Shown: positions 51,730-60,951 of the stretch, one piece after another
Numbering within the stretch: position 1 is the first letter of the stretch
Layout of the letters: each line of letters begins with the position of its first letter
NCBI GenBank assembly: GCA_902362435.1
Contig: CABIWW010000001.1
Span: forward strand, 67,359 to 131,358
Origin: Eubacteriaceae bacterium
Lineage (GTDB): Bacteria; Bacillota; Clostridia; Peptostreptococcales; Anaerovoracaceae
Reading direction: 5' to 3'
DNA length: 64,000 nt
Position numbers and translations under genes: made by a program
Notes under the pieces: generated by a model
Databases searched by the model: none
The model's input: only the letters and a program-made list of their open reading frames with translations
What the model was told of the DNA's origin: nothing

Positions 51730-53480
51730 ATGCATCTTCATATACGGAAGTACAGCGAAGGGCGGCAAACCAGATCTGGAGTGCGGCCGGAGACTATGAT
51801 TTTGAACCGCTTTTCATGGCGCTGCATGGATCACAGGGAGATCCTGACTTTTACATGAATCTGATCATAGGGCTGGCATACAGGTATTATGGAAAAGAGC
51901 TTGTCACTTCGCTGTTTGATCAGTGGAACGGCGATGTCAGACAGAATATGCTTGACGATCTGACATGGGTATATCTTGAAAACGCTTTATATACCGCGGA
52001 AAGTGATCGCAGACCTTCGATGGCAGAACTTCGCACGGACTATGCGGAAGATTTCTTTGCAAAAGAATATAAGCTGTCCAGGCAGGAATGGATGAGCAGG
52101 AACCATCTTGTGTATGACATACAGGCGGCCAGATGGAGCAGCGTGATCGGGAGAAAAAAGCCTGTGCTTACTCCGGCAGAGAAGAAGCTGCTTATTGCAC
52201 TCACGCCGGATAGAATGCCGCCGGGAGATAAGCTGACCGAAACTCTGCTGGACATTTACCGCAGTTTTTTACTGTTCGACGGAAAAAAGAAAACGAAAAA
52301 ACCTTTAAAGATACATTTCAAAGGGGAATTCGCACATTTGCTTACTCGTATGATGCCGACGCAGCTTGTGAAGACCGATCGCGTGGTCGTCATGAGATCA
52401 GCGCAGGGCGAGTCTCCGCAGGAGGGGTTCAGCCAGAGCATGAGAAGCAGTGCGCTGACGCTGAAAAGAGAAGAAAATGACAGGAACTACATAGAAAGCT
52501 GTTTCGGAAGGTCGCTTTATTCTGAAAAAGAGCGCCTGACAGCGGAAAAAGAATTGTGTACGGGCAGTCATGACGGATGTCATATCTGGGTCACCGACGG
52601 TAAAGCAGCTGCGGGCATAGAGCTGTCGGCGGCAGATCGTCACCTGATAGAACAGTCAAAGCTTCAGGAAGAAAGAAACAGGGAGTATTTTTACGGGAAT
52701 TCTGAGCTGCACAAGAGTATCATCACACGCCTGGCGGGGCAGATAAGGAACTGCATGCTGGTGCATCAGAAGCCTGATGTCATGGCCGGACGCAGCGGGA
52801 AGCTGGATACGGCAAGGGTATGGCGTGCTGAATATGTGAATGATGACAGGATTTTTCATTTAAGCGAAGATGTGCCGGACTCGTCTTTTACAGTCGATCT
52901 TCTTCTGGATGCTTCGGCTTCAAGGCTGCAGCATCAGGAAATGATAGCTGCGCAGGGAGTGATACTTTCAGAAAGTCTAACATCGTGCAGGATACCCGTC
53001 AGAGTTTCGGAATTCTGCAGCGTTAGGGGATACACCGTGCTGCGTATACTCAAATCATTCGAGGATAAAAAAAGCGATCCCGTGCTGCGCTATTTTGCAG
53101 CAGGCTGGAACCGCGACGGACTGGTGATGAGGATCGCAGATGATTTTCTCGATCGTGCAAAAGGTCCTGCAGACAGGCATCTGCTGATATTTCTGACAGA
53201 TGCCGGACCAAATGACAGCTTCCGCATACGGCCGTCGAGCGAGAATCCATTCGGACATGACTACGGTGATGAAACAGCCGTGCGCGATACGGCATCAGAA
53301 GTGCGGGAACTGCGGAGGCGGGGACTGCATGTATCTGCTGTTTTTATGGGTACAGATGCAGCTGCGCTGAATGCGGAGATCATTTACGGGAAAGAATATG
53401 CAAGGATACGTGAGATCGGCGAGCTGGCCAAAGCCGCCGGGAGTCTGATACAGAAAGAAATCAGAGAAATGAACGTCTGA
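51726..53480 (+). CDS. VWA-domain protein partner of the MoxR-like ATPase (CoxE/CobT-like)
   Basis: 584 residues. The C-terminal third is a von Willebrand A domain: FTVDLLLDASASRLQ has the D-x-S-x-S MIDAS motif, and FLTDAGPND holds a later metal residue. The N-terminal two thirds are helical and not recognisable. ATGA overlap with the AAA+ gene shows coupling. MoxR/VWA pairs activate or assemble particular enzymes; the nearest following gene is cstA, 216 bp away behind its own promoter, so a link to it is doubtful. Also similar to the 'nitric oxide reductase activation' annotation, for which there is no support here. Confidence 0.8.
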   Translation: MNASSYTEVQRRAANQIWSAAGDYDFEPLFMALHGSQGDPDFYMNLIIGLAYRYYGKELVTSLFDQWNGDVRQNMLDDLTWVYLENALYTAESDRRPSMAELRTDYAEDFFAKEYKLSRQEWMSRNHLVYDIQAARWSSVIGRKKPVLTPAEKKLLIALTPDRMPPGDKLTETLLDIYRSFLLFDGKKKTKKPLKIHFKGEFAHLLTRMMPTQLVKTDRVVVMRSAQGESPQEGFSQSMRSSALTLKREENDRNYIESCFGRSLYSEKERLTAEKELCTGSHDGCHIWVTDGKAAAGIELSAADRHLIEQSKLQEERNREYFYGNSELHKSIITRLAGQIRNCMLVHQKPDVMAGRSGKLDTARVWRAEYVNDDRIFHLSEDVPDSSFTVDLLLDASASRLQHQEMIAAQGVILSESLTSCRIPVRVSEFCSVRGYTVLRILKSFEDKKSDPVLRYFAAGWNRDGLVMRIADDFLDRAKGPADRHLLIFLTDAGPNDSFRIRPSSENPFGHDYGDETAVRDTASEVRELRRRGLHVSAVFMGTDAAALNAEIIYGKEYARIREIGELAKAAGSLIQKEIREMNV

Positions 53481-53579
53481 TCGATATGTGCAGAAACAGT
53501 ATAAAACAGTAAAAATTAAAAAAAATGGAGTCATATACTGATTAATTTGCTATATAAGGCTAATTGTTTATTTATATCA

Positions 53580-53607
53580 TTGCACTTTATGCAAAAATTC
53601 ATATAAT
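53580..53607 (+). promoter_or_regulatory. cstA promoter
   Basis: TTGCAC at 53580-53585 and TATAAT at 53602-53607 with a 16-bp spacer, in an AT-rich stretch 90 bp before the cstA start. Confidence 0.65.
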
Positions 53608-53696
53608 AATGGTATATGCATAATGTTCAGGTGGGACATGCCCTGAGCTGGAAAAACAGACAAATTCATCACACAGTTGAAAGGGAGGGATATTAA

Positions 53697-55205
53697 ATGA
53701 TAAGCTTTATCATTTGTCTGGCTATTTTAGTTATTGGCTATCTTACATACGGAAAGGTCGTTGACAATACGTTCGGACCGGACGATCGCGAGACGCCGGC
53801 AGTGCGTATCGATGACGGCGTGGACTATGTAGTGATGCCGCAGTGGAAACTGTTTCTTGTACAGCTTCTTAACATCGCAGGACTCGGCCCGATATTCGGT
53901 GCCATGCAGGGTGCACTGTGGGGACCTGCAGTATTTCTCTGGATCACGTTCGGTACGATCTTTGCCGGCGGTGTCCACGATTACTTTTCCGGTATGATCA
54001 GCGAACGTAACGAAGGAGGTTCTATCGCTGAAGTCACAGGCAAGTATCTTGGAGGAGCCATGCAGAATGTCATGCGTGTCTTTTCTGTAGTACTGCTGAT
54101 CATGGTAGGTACTGTCTTTGCAGTAGGGCCTGCCGGGCTGATAGTAACGCTTTGCAAAAATGGCGGCGTTTCAGGAATTTTAAGCACTACGCTGTTCTGG
54201 CTGGTGCTCATACTTCTGTACTATTTTATTGCAACGTTCATTTCGATCGATAAGATCATAGGAAAGATATATCCGCTTTTCGGTATCTGTCTGATAGTTA
54301 TGGCTATCGGCGTTATCATCGGGATATATACGAAACCTGATTTTACGATCCCTGAAATATGGAGCCATATGTATAATATGCATCCGTCAGGGACGCCGAT
54401 GTGGAGCTTTATGTTCATCACTGTGGCATGCGGTGCGATATCGGGATTCCACTCCACTCAGTCACCTCTTATGGCGCGATGCATGAAGAGTGAGAAACAG
54501 GGACACTTTGTTTTTTACGGTGCAATGGTCGCAGAAGGTATAATCGCCCTGATATGGGCGGCTGCAGGATGTGCGCTTTATGATGTGACAGGCGGACTCA
54601 ATACCGGTCTTGCAGCAGTGCTTGCAGACGGTCAGTCAGCTGCGATATATGATGTATGCTCGAAGACGATGGGCGGTGTCGGTATCGCGCTCGCAATGAT
54701 CGGAGTCATCGTGTGTCCGATCACGTCAGGCGATACGGCTTTCCGTTCAGCGAGACTTACTCTGTCCGACTGGTTCCATCTCGATCAGGGAAGCTATCTG
54801 AACAGACTCAAGCTCTGTATACCTGTACTTGGTGTAGGAGCGGTGCTCGGTATAGGAAATGCGATAGGCGCGATCGATTATACGGTCATATGGCGTTATT
54901 TCAGCTGGACGAACCAGACATTAGCTATGATCGTTCTGTGGGCGGCTTCGATGTATCTGGTAAAAGAAAAGAAAAACTACTGGATCACAGCAGTGCCAGC
55001 AACGTTCATGAGTGCGGTTTCAAGTACATACTTCATACTCGCACCGGAGTGCCTGGGAGGCATAATCAATTCCAAGACAGCTGATGGTGCAGTTATTTAC
55101 AATACAGCTGTAGCATATCCGATAGGTATCGTTTTCGCGGCAGTGCTTCTGATAGTTTTCCTTCGCGCGGCGAAAAAACATTCGGCAGCAGCAATCCAGG
55201 GATAA
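53697..55205 (+). CDS. cstA: Carbon starvation protein CstA (peptide/pyruvate transporter)
   Basis: 502 residues with some 13 or more membrane helices. Family landmarks: YLTYGKVVDNTFGPDDRETP at the N-terminus, LNIAGLGPIFGAMQGALWGP, GVHDYFSGMISERNEG, and SGFHSTQSPLMARC. This is the shorter CstA form (the E. coli protein has 701 residues). CstA-type proteins take up peptides or pyruvate in starvation. AAAGGGAGGG precedes the ATG. The following small membrane protein gene is 15 bp away. Peptide or pyruvate uptake suits an amino-acid fermenter. Confidence 0.92.
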   Translation: MISFIICLAILVIGYLTYGKVVDNTFGPDDRETPAVRIDDGVDYVVMPQWKLFLVQLLNIAGLGPIFGAMQGALWGPAVFLWITFGTIFAGGVHDYFSGMISERNEGGSIAEVTGKYLGGAMQNVMRVFSVVLLIMVGTVFAVGPAGLIVTLCKNGGVSGILSTTLFWLVLILLYYFIATFISIDKIIGKIYPLFGICLIVMAIGVIIGIYTKPDFTIPEIWSHMYNMHPSGTPMWSFMFITVACGAISGFHSTQSPLMARCMKSEKQGHFVFYGAMVAEGIIALIWAAAGCALYDVTGGLNTGLAAVLADGQSAAIYDVCSKTMGGVGIALAMIGVIVCPITSGDTAFRSARLTLSDWFHLDQGSYLNRLKLCIPVLGVGAVLGIGNAIGAIDYTVIWRYFSWTNQTLAMIVLWAASMYLVKEKKNYWITAVPATFMSAVSSTYFILAPECLGGIINSKTADGAVIYNTAVAYPIGIVFAAVLLIVFLRAAKKHSAAAIQG

Positions 55206-55220
55206 GAGAGGTTTTTGATC

Positions 55221-56234
55221 ATGATTTTTAAACCGCATCCGCTCAGCTCGAGGCATCTCGACAAACAGGAACTTGAGAGAGACAGAAAATCCTGTCGCAG
55301 ATCCGGTCCCTGCGGTGTCGGGGAAAAAGCGCTGTATCTGAACAGTTTTTTTATAGACAGGCATTACTATGTTCCGTTCGCATCAGTGGAGCGGGTGTTT
55401 AAGCGTGTTGCGATGAGCAAGGGCGGATTTTCGGGCAAAGGAATGTTCGCCAGCATGCCGTATCTTGTCGTCGAATATGACGGCGGACGGCAGAAACAGT
55501 GCAATTTCAAGCATGAAAATCATGTCGACGAGATCCTTGAAACGCTTTCTCGTGAACAGCCTCAGATAAAGCTGATGAGCAGATCAGCAGAGGCGAAGAT
55601 CGCAAGACAGAAGGAAGAGCTGGACGAGGAACTGCGTTCGCGGCCGGAGCTTACAGAAGGAGCGGTAACAGAGATAGATGAGCTTCAGGAAGCCATAGAC
55701 TATCTGGAGCAGAAACCTGAGTTAAGCGAAAATCTGAGCCGGGCGGCCAGGAAAAAGCGTGCATATCAATGTTCCAGCCCAAGCTACAGATGGGTGGCGA
55801 TGGCTATCACGATGCTCGGTTTCATTGCAGTTGCGGCAGGCGTATATTCGTTCACGGTACACAATGGCCTTGCAGTATACTTCGCACTGTTCGGATTTGC
55901 AGCCATATTTACCTTTGCAGGCTTCAGCGTACTGCCTACGGCACGTAACAACAAGAAGTCGATAATGAGGTACGATGATGATTCAAGAATGCGGATGGAG
56001 GAGTATATCAGGGATTATCCGGACTTTCCGGTCCCTGCCAGATATGCGCATCCTGTGGTGCTTAAACGCATGCAGCGCGCTATGATGCAGGGGCGTGCGT
56101 CAGAGGCAGATCAGGCACTGGAAGTGGTCAAGGATGATCTCAGAGCTCTGAACAGCGATGTCCAGGTATCACAGAAAGAATATGACGAAGTGGTTGCGAT
56201 CAAGGCGATGTTCCTCAATGCGGGATATCAGTAG
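55221..56234 (+). CDS. PH-like-domain membrane protein of unknown function
   Basis: 337 residues from ATG 55221 (GAGAGG upstream; an in-frame TTG lies at 55215). The N-terminal part (about 30-110; LNSFFIDRHYYVPFASVERV, then VVEYDGGRQKQCNF) looks like a small PH-like beta domain. A coiled charged segment (about 120-180) and two membrane helices (about 194-217 and 220-242) follow, and the rest is helical and cytoplasmic (tandem, hairpin-type topology). I do not recognise a characterised family. It is co-directional with cstA 15 bp upstream and may be in its operon. A strong terminator follows. Confidence 0.65.
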   Translation: MIFKPHPLSSRHLDKQELERDRKSCRRSGPCGVGEKALYLNSFFIDRHYYVPFASVERVFKRVAMSKGGFSGKGMFASMPYLVVEYDGGRQKQCNFKHENHVDEILETLSREQPQIKLMSRSAEAKIARQKEELDEELRSRPELTEGAVTEIDELQEAIDYLEQKPELSENLSRAARKKRAYQCSSPSYRWVAMAITMLGFIAVAAGVYSFTVHNGLAVYFALFGFAAIFTFAGFSVLPTARNNKKSIMRYDDDSRMRMEEYIRDYPDFPVPARYAHPVVLKRMQRAMMQGRASEADQALEVVKDDLRALNSDVQVSQKEYDEVVAIKAMFLNAGYQ

Positions 56235-56266
56235 AAAAACGGTCTCAGAAAACAGGATATATTTCA

Positions 56267-56311
56267 GGGGCTGTGCATCGATGTTATTTGTCGGTGCACA
56301 GCCCCTTTTTT
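56267..56311. terminator. Strong intrinsic terminator
   Basis: A perfect 11-bp GC-rich stem (56267-56277 with 56295-56305) followed by six T residues, ending the cstA unit; it also lies just past the convergent aminopeptidase gene. Confidence 0.9.
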
Positions 56312-56327
56312 GATGCAGTATGGTAGA

Positions 56328-57437
56328 TTACTTGAGATTTTCAGGATTTAGGCATTCGAGTTCAGGGATCACGAAAAGGCCGTCTTTTCTGATCAGCACA
56401 TCGTCGAAGTAGATCTCGCCGCCGCCGTATTCAGGTCGCTGGATCATGACCAGATCCCAGTGCACTGCGGATTTGTTGCCGTTGAAAGCGTCTTCGTATG
56501 CGGCTCCCGGCGTCAGATGGAAGCTGCCTGCGATCTTTTCATCGAAGAGAGTATCCTTCATCGGCTCCAGCACGTACGGATTCACGCCGATCGCGAATTC
56601 TCCGAAATACCTTGCACCTTCGTCTGTATCGAGCAGCTGGTTGATACGCTCGTTGTTATTCGCTTTTGCATCGACGATCTTGCCGTTCTTTATTTCGAAC
56701 ACGATGTTCTCATAGGTGAAGCCCTGCTCCTCGGACGGCGTATTGTATGAGATGATGCCGTTCATCGATTCTCGTACAGGCGCTGTATACACTTCACCGT
56801 CAGGGATGTTGCATTCACCTGCGCACTTTACAGCCGGAATGCCCTTTATGGAAAACGAAAGGTCAGTGCCCGGTCCCTTGATCTTTACATTATCAGTCTT
56901 TTCCATAAGTGCAGCGAGCGCGTCCATGGCTCTGTTCATCTTTGCATAATCGAGCGTGCATACGTCGAAGTAAAAATCCTCGAACGCATCGAGGCTCTGC
57001 CCGGCGAGCTGAGCCATCGAAGGGTTAGGGTATCTCAGTATGACCCATTTGGTGTGGTTGACTCTGTAATCCAGCGTCGGAGTCGTGATCCTGCTGTACA
57101 TGTTGAGCTTTTCTGACGGCACATCGGAAAGCTCGGCAGAGTTGTTCCCGGCGCGTATCGCGATATAAGCCTGCATGCCTTTCATCTGCGCCAGCTGGCA
57201 TTCGTTGATGAATTCGGCCTGTTCCCGGCGGCAGCCCATCAGGACCTCGCGCGTGATCTCCGAGTCGCGTATCTCAGTGAACGGCATCCCGCCTTTTTTG
57301 TAAACGTTGCGGATTATCTGCTTCACGAGCGGTTTGCAGCAGTCGCCTTCGTAAGAAATGAGCACTTTTTCGCCTTCCTGGACTCTGCAGGAATAGCTGA
57401 CGAGCAGGTCAGCCAGTTTTTCGATTCTTGGATCCAT
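56328..57437 (-). CDS. M29-family aminopeptidase
   Basis: 369 residues matching the size of AmpS/PepS-type M29 metallopeptidases. The opening IEKLADLLVSYSCRVQEGEKVLI, the VPSEKLNMYSR segment, the GPGTDLSFSI strand, and a C-terminal DLVMIQRPEYGGGEIYFDDV are family features; the metal ligands are Glu/His residues in the last 150 residues (e.g. GAYE, SAVHWDLVM). The enzyme removes N-terminal amino acids from peptides in the cytoplasm, which fits the CstA transporter nearby. GGGAGG precedes the start. It is divergently oriented from the lipid-kinase gene. Confidence 0.9.
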   Translation of the reverse strand: MDPRIEKLADLLVSYSCRVQEGEKVLISYEGDCCKPLVKQIIRNVYKKGGMPFTEIRDSEITREVLMGCRREQAEFINECQLAQMKGMQAYIAIRAGNNSAELSDVPSEKLNMYSRITTPTLDYRVNHTKWVILRYPNPSMAQLAGQSLDAFEDFYFDVCTLDYAKMNRAMDALAALMEKTDNVKIKGPGTDLSFSIKGIPAVKCAGECNIPDGEVYTAPVRESMNGIISYNTPSEEQGFTYENIVFEIKNGKIVDAKANNNERINQLLDTDEGARYFGEFAIGVNPYVLEPMKDTLFDEKIAGSFHLTPGAAYEDAFNGNKSAVHWDLVMIQRPEYGGGEIYFDDVLIRKDGLFVIPELECLNPENLK

Positions 57438-57540
57438 TATTTCCTCCCGATTTATGTTAATTTTGTAAATTTCTATAGTTATTGTACCCTAAATGTGGTA
57501 TTTTTAAAAGGATAGATTGATCGGAGGTATTACATATACG

Positions 57541-58497
57541 GTGAGAAATATTTTTGTTATAAATCCCCATTCGGGGAAAAAGCGCAGGCAGAGGAAGCTG
57601 ATCGCGGATATCGAAGCGGCGGCATCGAAGCTGGGCCTGCAGTGCGAGGTATATTATACAAAGGCTGCAAAGGACGGAGAGCGTTACATAAAGGAAATCT
57701 GCGAGGCAAATGCCGCGAGCGGCGAACAGCTGCGCATTTATGCGTGCGGCGGCGACGGAACGATAAACGAAGCGGTGAACGGCGCTTTTGGATATGAAAA
57801 CGTAGAGATTGGCGCGGTGCCGATGGGGACCGGCAACGACTATATCAGGAATTACGGGACTGTGGCGGATTTTCTGGATATGGAAAGGCAGCTCACGGGA
57901 ACGTCGGTCGGCAGCGACCTGATAAGATATGACGCGGAGTACAACGGCGTCACAACGAGCGGATACTGTGCGAATATGTTCAATATCGGATTTGACTGCA
58001 ATGTCGTTGATATGACGGCGCGTGTGAAAAACTGGCCGCTCGTGGGCGGCACGCTGGCGTATCTGATATCCGTAGCGATAATACTGATAAGAAAGAAGGG
58101 GGCGGATCTCAGGATCTGCTATTCTGACGGCCGCGAGTCTGACGGAAAGATCCTGCTCGTCGCTATCGCCAACGGCTGTTACTGCGGCGGCGGCGTGAAA
58201 GGTGTTCCGTACTGCAAACTCGACGATGGCCTCATGGATGTGAGCGTCGTGGAAAATATCAGCAGAAGTTTGTTCCTGGCGCTGTTTCCGAGCTATTCCA
58301 AGGGTACTCATATGCAAAAGCGCACGATCCGCGAGAAACATATAATAAAATACACTAAGGAAAAGCTGCTGACTGTCATTGCGAACGGGGAAAGTCTCAG
58401 GCTGTGTACGGACGGTGAGATAACGACGCAGAAGAAAATCGACTTTTCCGTCGTACACGACGCATTCCGTTTTATCGTGCCCGCGCCGGCACGGTAA
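57541..58497 (+). CDS. Diacylglycerol/lipid kinase (DgkB/YegS-like)
   Basis: 318 residues of the lipid-kinase family. IFVINPHSGKKRRQRKLI is the N-terminal fingerprint, YACGGDGTINEAVNG the ATP-binding GGDG motif, and PMGTGNDYIRNYG the GTGND motif. It phosphorylates diacylglycerol or a similar lipid at the membrane surface. The start is uncertain: GTG 57541 begins the homologous region, but GGAGG is 13 nt upstream, a little far; an in-frame TTG at 57517 precedes the site. Confidence 0.88.
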   Translation: MRNIFVINPHSGKKRRQRKLIADIEAAASKLGLQCEVYYTKAAKDGERYIKEICEANAASGEQLRIYACGGDGTINEAVNGAFGYENVEIGAVPMGTGNDYIRNYGTVADFLDMERQLTGTSVGSDLIRYDAEYNGVTTSGYCANMFNIGFDCNVVDMTARVKNWPLVGGTLAYLISVAIILIRKKGADLRICYSDGRESDGKILLVAIANGCYCGGGVKGVPYCKLDDGLMDVSVVENISRSLFLALFPSYSKGTHMQKRTIREKHIIKYTKEKLLTVIANGESLRLCTDGEITTQKKIDFSVVHDAFRFIVPAPAR

Positions 58498-58598
58498 CAG
58501 CCGGATATGAAACAGCGGAGTGGGAGCGTGATGATCTGGAAAAGTAAGAATCAAGTAAAATTCGGGAAGCAAAAATCGCTGATGTGTAAACAAAAATG

Positions 58599-58627
58599 TT
58601 GCAAGCCGGTCCATTTTCATGTATACT
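58599..58627 (+). promoter_or_regulatory. tRNA-Ser promoter
   Basis: TTGCAA at 58599-58604 and TATACT at 58622-58627, spacer 17 bp, 49 bp before the mature tRNA 5' end. Confidence 0.7.
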
Positions 58628-58676
58628 AATTACTGTTCACTGATAAAAACCAAGAGCAGTGGACAGAAAACACTTT

Positions 58677-58764
58677 GGAGAGTTGTCAGAGTGGTCGATC
58701 GTGCAGCACTCGAAATGCTGTGTCCTTAACCGGACCCAGGGTTCGAATCCCTGACTCTCCGCCA
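58677..58764 (+). tRNA. tRNA-Ser (anticodon CGA)
   Basis: A complete 88-nt gene including the encoded CCA. The acceptor stem GGAGAGT/ACTCTCC pairs perfectly, the anticodon stem-loop reads GCACTCGAAATGC with anticodon CGA (codon UCG), and the long variable arm (TGTCCTTAACCGGAC) is typical of class II tRNA-Ser. The T arm is GGGTTCGAATCCC. The 3' end overlaps a terminator stem by one base. tRNA-Ser genes are common integration sites, and a gene-poor stretch follows. Confidence 0.95.
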
Positions 58765-58802
58765 TAAACGAAAAGACGTCCGTGAGACGTCTTTTCGTTT
58801 AT
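58764..58802 (+). terminator. tRNA terminator with perfect 17-bp stem
   Basis: Arms 58764-58780 and 58786-58802 pair over 17 bp around a 5-nt loop; the right arm has a TTTT within CTTTTCGTTTAT. Confidence 0.75.
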
Positions 58803-59074
58803 AGTAGAAATCTCCGGGGATTCGAACCCCTGACGTATGTCTGCTGAAAGATTTTACCAACAACGTGGAATACAGCTGAACGATTTGGTATTTTTTCTTA
58901 TGTAAAGGCGCAGTTTTCCTTGGATCTTTACCAATATGGAACGTCCCGGTTCAGTGTTTTGGCAAATGATAATACTGATAAGGCTGATTTTTAAGGGAAA
59001 CTGCCAAAAACACGGTTCATACAGGTGCTTTCTGGTAGTTTGAAAATACCGATGATGCGTCAGCCTTAACGTGA
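58803..59074. other. Gene-free stretch with tRNA T-arm-like remnant
   Basis: No open reading frame or promoter is seen here. At 58816-58830 the sequence is GGGGATTCGAACCCC; read on the minus strand this is GGGGTTCGAATCCCC, a tRNA T-arm, but no other tRNA parts can be recognised. It may be a leftover of a tRNA gene or an att-like site next to tRNA-Ser. No integrase is present. Confidence 0.5.
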
Positions 59075-59107
59075 AATGAACCCCTGCGTCAGACGCAGGA
59101 GTTCATT
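59075..59107 (-). terminator. Terminator-like hairpin after the surface protein gene
   Basis: Arms 59075-59090 and 59092-59107 match at 15 of 16 positions with a very tight centre. It lies 28 bp beyond the stop of the minus-strand surface protein gene. The T run is weak. Confidence 0.55.
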
Positions 59108-59134
59108 GTTAAAAGGTTCTGTATGGCAATACGG

Positions 59135-60898
59135 TTATTTGTCGATGGATGTCTTTCGTCTGATGATCAGAGTTACCGCTCCGGCCAGTGATGCCAGGAG
59201 AGCCAGTGCAGTCAGCGGCAGTACAGGGAAGTTGTCTCCGGTCTCCGGAGATGTTTTTGCACCTGTCTGATCCGCTGATCCGGAAGGTTCATCTTTCGCA
59301 GGATCATCAGCGGAGATGTATGCGCCTGTGACGCAGCTGTCAGGATCAGTGCCCAGTGAGCTGTTATCCCAGATAGCATCAAAATCCGGGGCTATTTCAT
59401 CCGAATTTCCACGAGGATCTTTAGTGACTCCGATACCTATATAGTGTCGTACTGTATCAGGCGGGTTATTGCTCCAGTTATGATAATAATAAATGATAGA
59501 TTTTTGTAATGCTGCGGAACCGTCAACTGTCGGTGTGTATATGCGATCCGCTCTGGTTGACCCGCCCCTCCAGTATTCCATAGGATGATCAGAGTTGGGA
59601 TCCACGACGAAATTCCAGTTTTTCTGCCAGCCCGAAGGCGGTGTCATGTTACCTTTGTCACGGTCAAAGAAAATCTGATAAAGGGTCGCATTGCCCTCAT
59701 AGTCTTTGTGGATCTGCTGCATCCATTCGGCTGTCGGGGTAAGAGTCGAGCTGTCATAGCTGACAAAGCTTCTCCAGTGATTCAGATTAGGCCATATGTC
59801 TGTTCCGTGTTTTTGAGTGTTCCAGCGTCCTTTGAGTCCCGTCAGCTTGGTGAATTCGGGTTTGTTATTCTGATGCGAGTAGTACCAGTTGGTAAGATCG
59901 TGAATCCCTTTTTTCTTGTCTGCTTCATTAGGGATGGTCTGCTCTTTGGCTGTGGTATACAGATACATCTCGTGCCCGGGTGTCTGATAGTGACGCATGG
60001 AATCAGGCAGCTTTGTTACTTTGTACTTATTATAGGTGTCTTTGACTTCAGCGATCTGTTCGTCGAGCATCGTCAGACGCGTCTTCAGCCCATCCGTGGA
60101 AATCTTGGAAGCTAAGGGATGCTGTTTGTTATAATTTTCGATCGCATCGATACGGGCAAGGATCGAGAGCTTGTCTATTGCAGCAGCGGACAGATATGAT
60201 TCTGTCACATTATTCTGAAAGGCAGCCCATTCCTCATATGCCTGATGCTCCCACTTGTATTTGTATTTCATGGTCTGATGCCATATTGAATAGATCGGCT
60301 GCCGTTCACTGCTGTATAATACCCATTCGCCCTGGGTCAGATAGTTCCCGTAGGTATATACATCTTTGTCAAACTGGCAGTCTCCGCCGTGGAGTGATTT
60401 AGGATTCATCTCTGCGACGCTGGTGATGAGATAATCTTTCTGTGCAGTTGCCCGGGCATCATCGTTTTTATAAGTTGCATTATTTACAGCGTTAAGCCCT
60501 CTGTAATTCTTCTCAAAAGATCCGTTCCATGATTCCTGGATAAACTTATTCATGTTATCGTAAAGATCTTTTTTCATGATCTTCGTGTCGATCTCGTTAA
60601 GCATATCGATCATCTTGTTCTGGTTTTTTACGACATCATCCAGTCTGCCCATGATGATGTCGCAGTCGCTTTCTTCATCGGTGTTGAGAGCGGCGGCGAT
60701 AAGTTTTTTGGTTCCCCATTTTGCAAATTCAGCAGGAGTGCCCTTTGCAGCATCCAGCAGAGCCTTCTCGAGGATGGCCTGAGCATCCACCTCGCTGCCG
60801 GCGGAATGGACAGTGACGGCAGCAGTCGGCTGCCAGATGGTAAATGCGATCGCAAATGCAGCCAGCATGCTCAATAGCTTTTTCTTCCGTGAGTTCAT
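59135..60898 (-). CDS. Sortase-anchored secreted protein of unknown function
   Basis: 587 residues. A signal peptide (about 1-33; KKKLLSMLAAFAIAFTIW) starts it. The C-terminus is a cell-wall sorting signal: SPETGDN, a hydrophobic helix (LPLTALALLASLAGAVTLII) and RRK. The SPxTG variant instead of LPxTG is used by some clostridial sortases. Between lie a helical region (about 35-160) and a Trp/Tyr/Asn-rich globular part (about 170-520) that I do not recognise. GGAGG precedes the ATG. It lies 53 bp after the tetR gene on the same strand, so both probably come from the operator-controlled promoter near 61713-61742. No sortase gene is in the window. Confidence 0.7.
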   Translation of the reverse strand: MNSRKKKLLSMLAAFAIAFTIWQPTAAVTVHSAGSEVDAQAILEKALLDAAKGTPAEFAKWGTKKLIAAALNTDEESDCDIIMGRLDDVVKNQNKMIDMLNEIDTKIMKKDLYDNMNKFIQESWNGSFEKNYRGLNAVNNATYKNDDARATAQKDYLITSVAEMNPKSLHGGDCQFDKDVYTYGNYLTQGEWVLYSSERQPIYSIWHQTMKYKYKWEHQAYEEWAAFQNNVTESYLSAAAIDKLSILARIDAIENYNKQHPLASKISTDGLKTRLTMLDEQIAEVKDTYNKYKVTKLPDSMRHYQTPGHEMYLYTTAKEQTIPNEADKKKGIHDLTNWYYSHQNNKPEFTKLTGLKGRWNTQKHGTDIWPNLNHWRSFVSYDSSTLTPTAEWMQQIHKDYEGNATLYQIFFDRDKGNMTPPSGWQKNWNFVVDPNSDHPMEYWRGGSTRADRIYTPTVDGSAALQKSIIYYYHNWSNNPPDTVRHYIGIGVTKDPRGNSDEIAPDFDAIWDNSSLGTDPDSCVTGAYISADDPAKDEPSGSADQTGAKTSPETGDNFPVLPLTALALLASLAGAVTLIIRRKTSIDK

Positions 60899-60951
60899 GG
60901 TTGGTACCTCCTTACGGTGTAGTAAATGATGAATGATCCCTTTGATCCCTT

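Noticed and set aside
58803..58870. A second, minus-strand tRNA gene
   Set aside because: Only a T-arm-like sequence is found. No acceptor stem, anticodon arm or CCA end can be matched around it.
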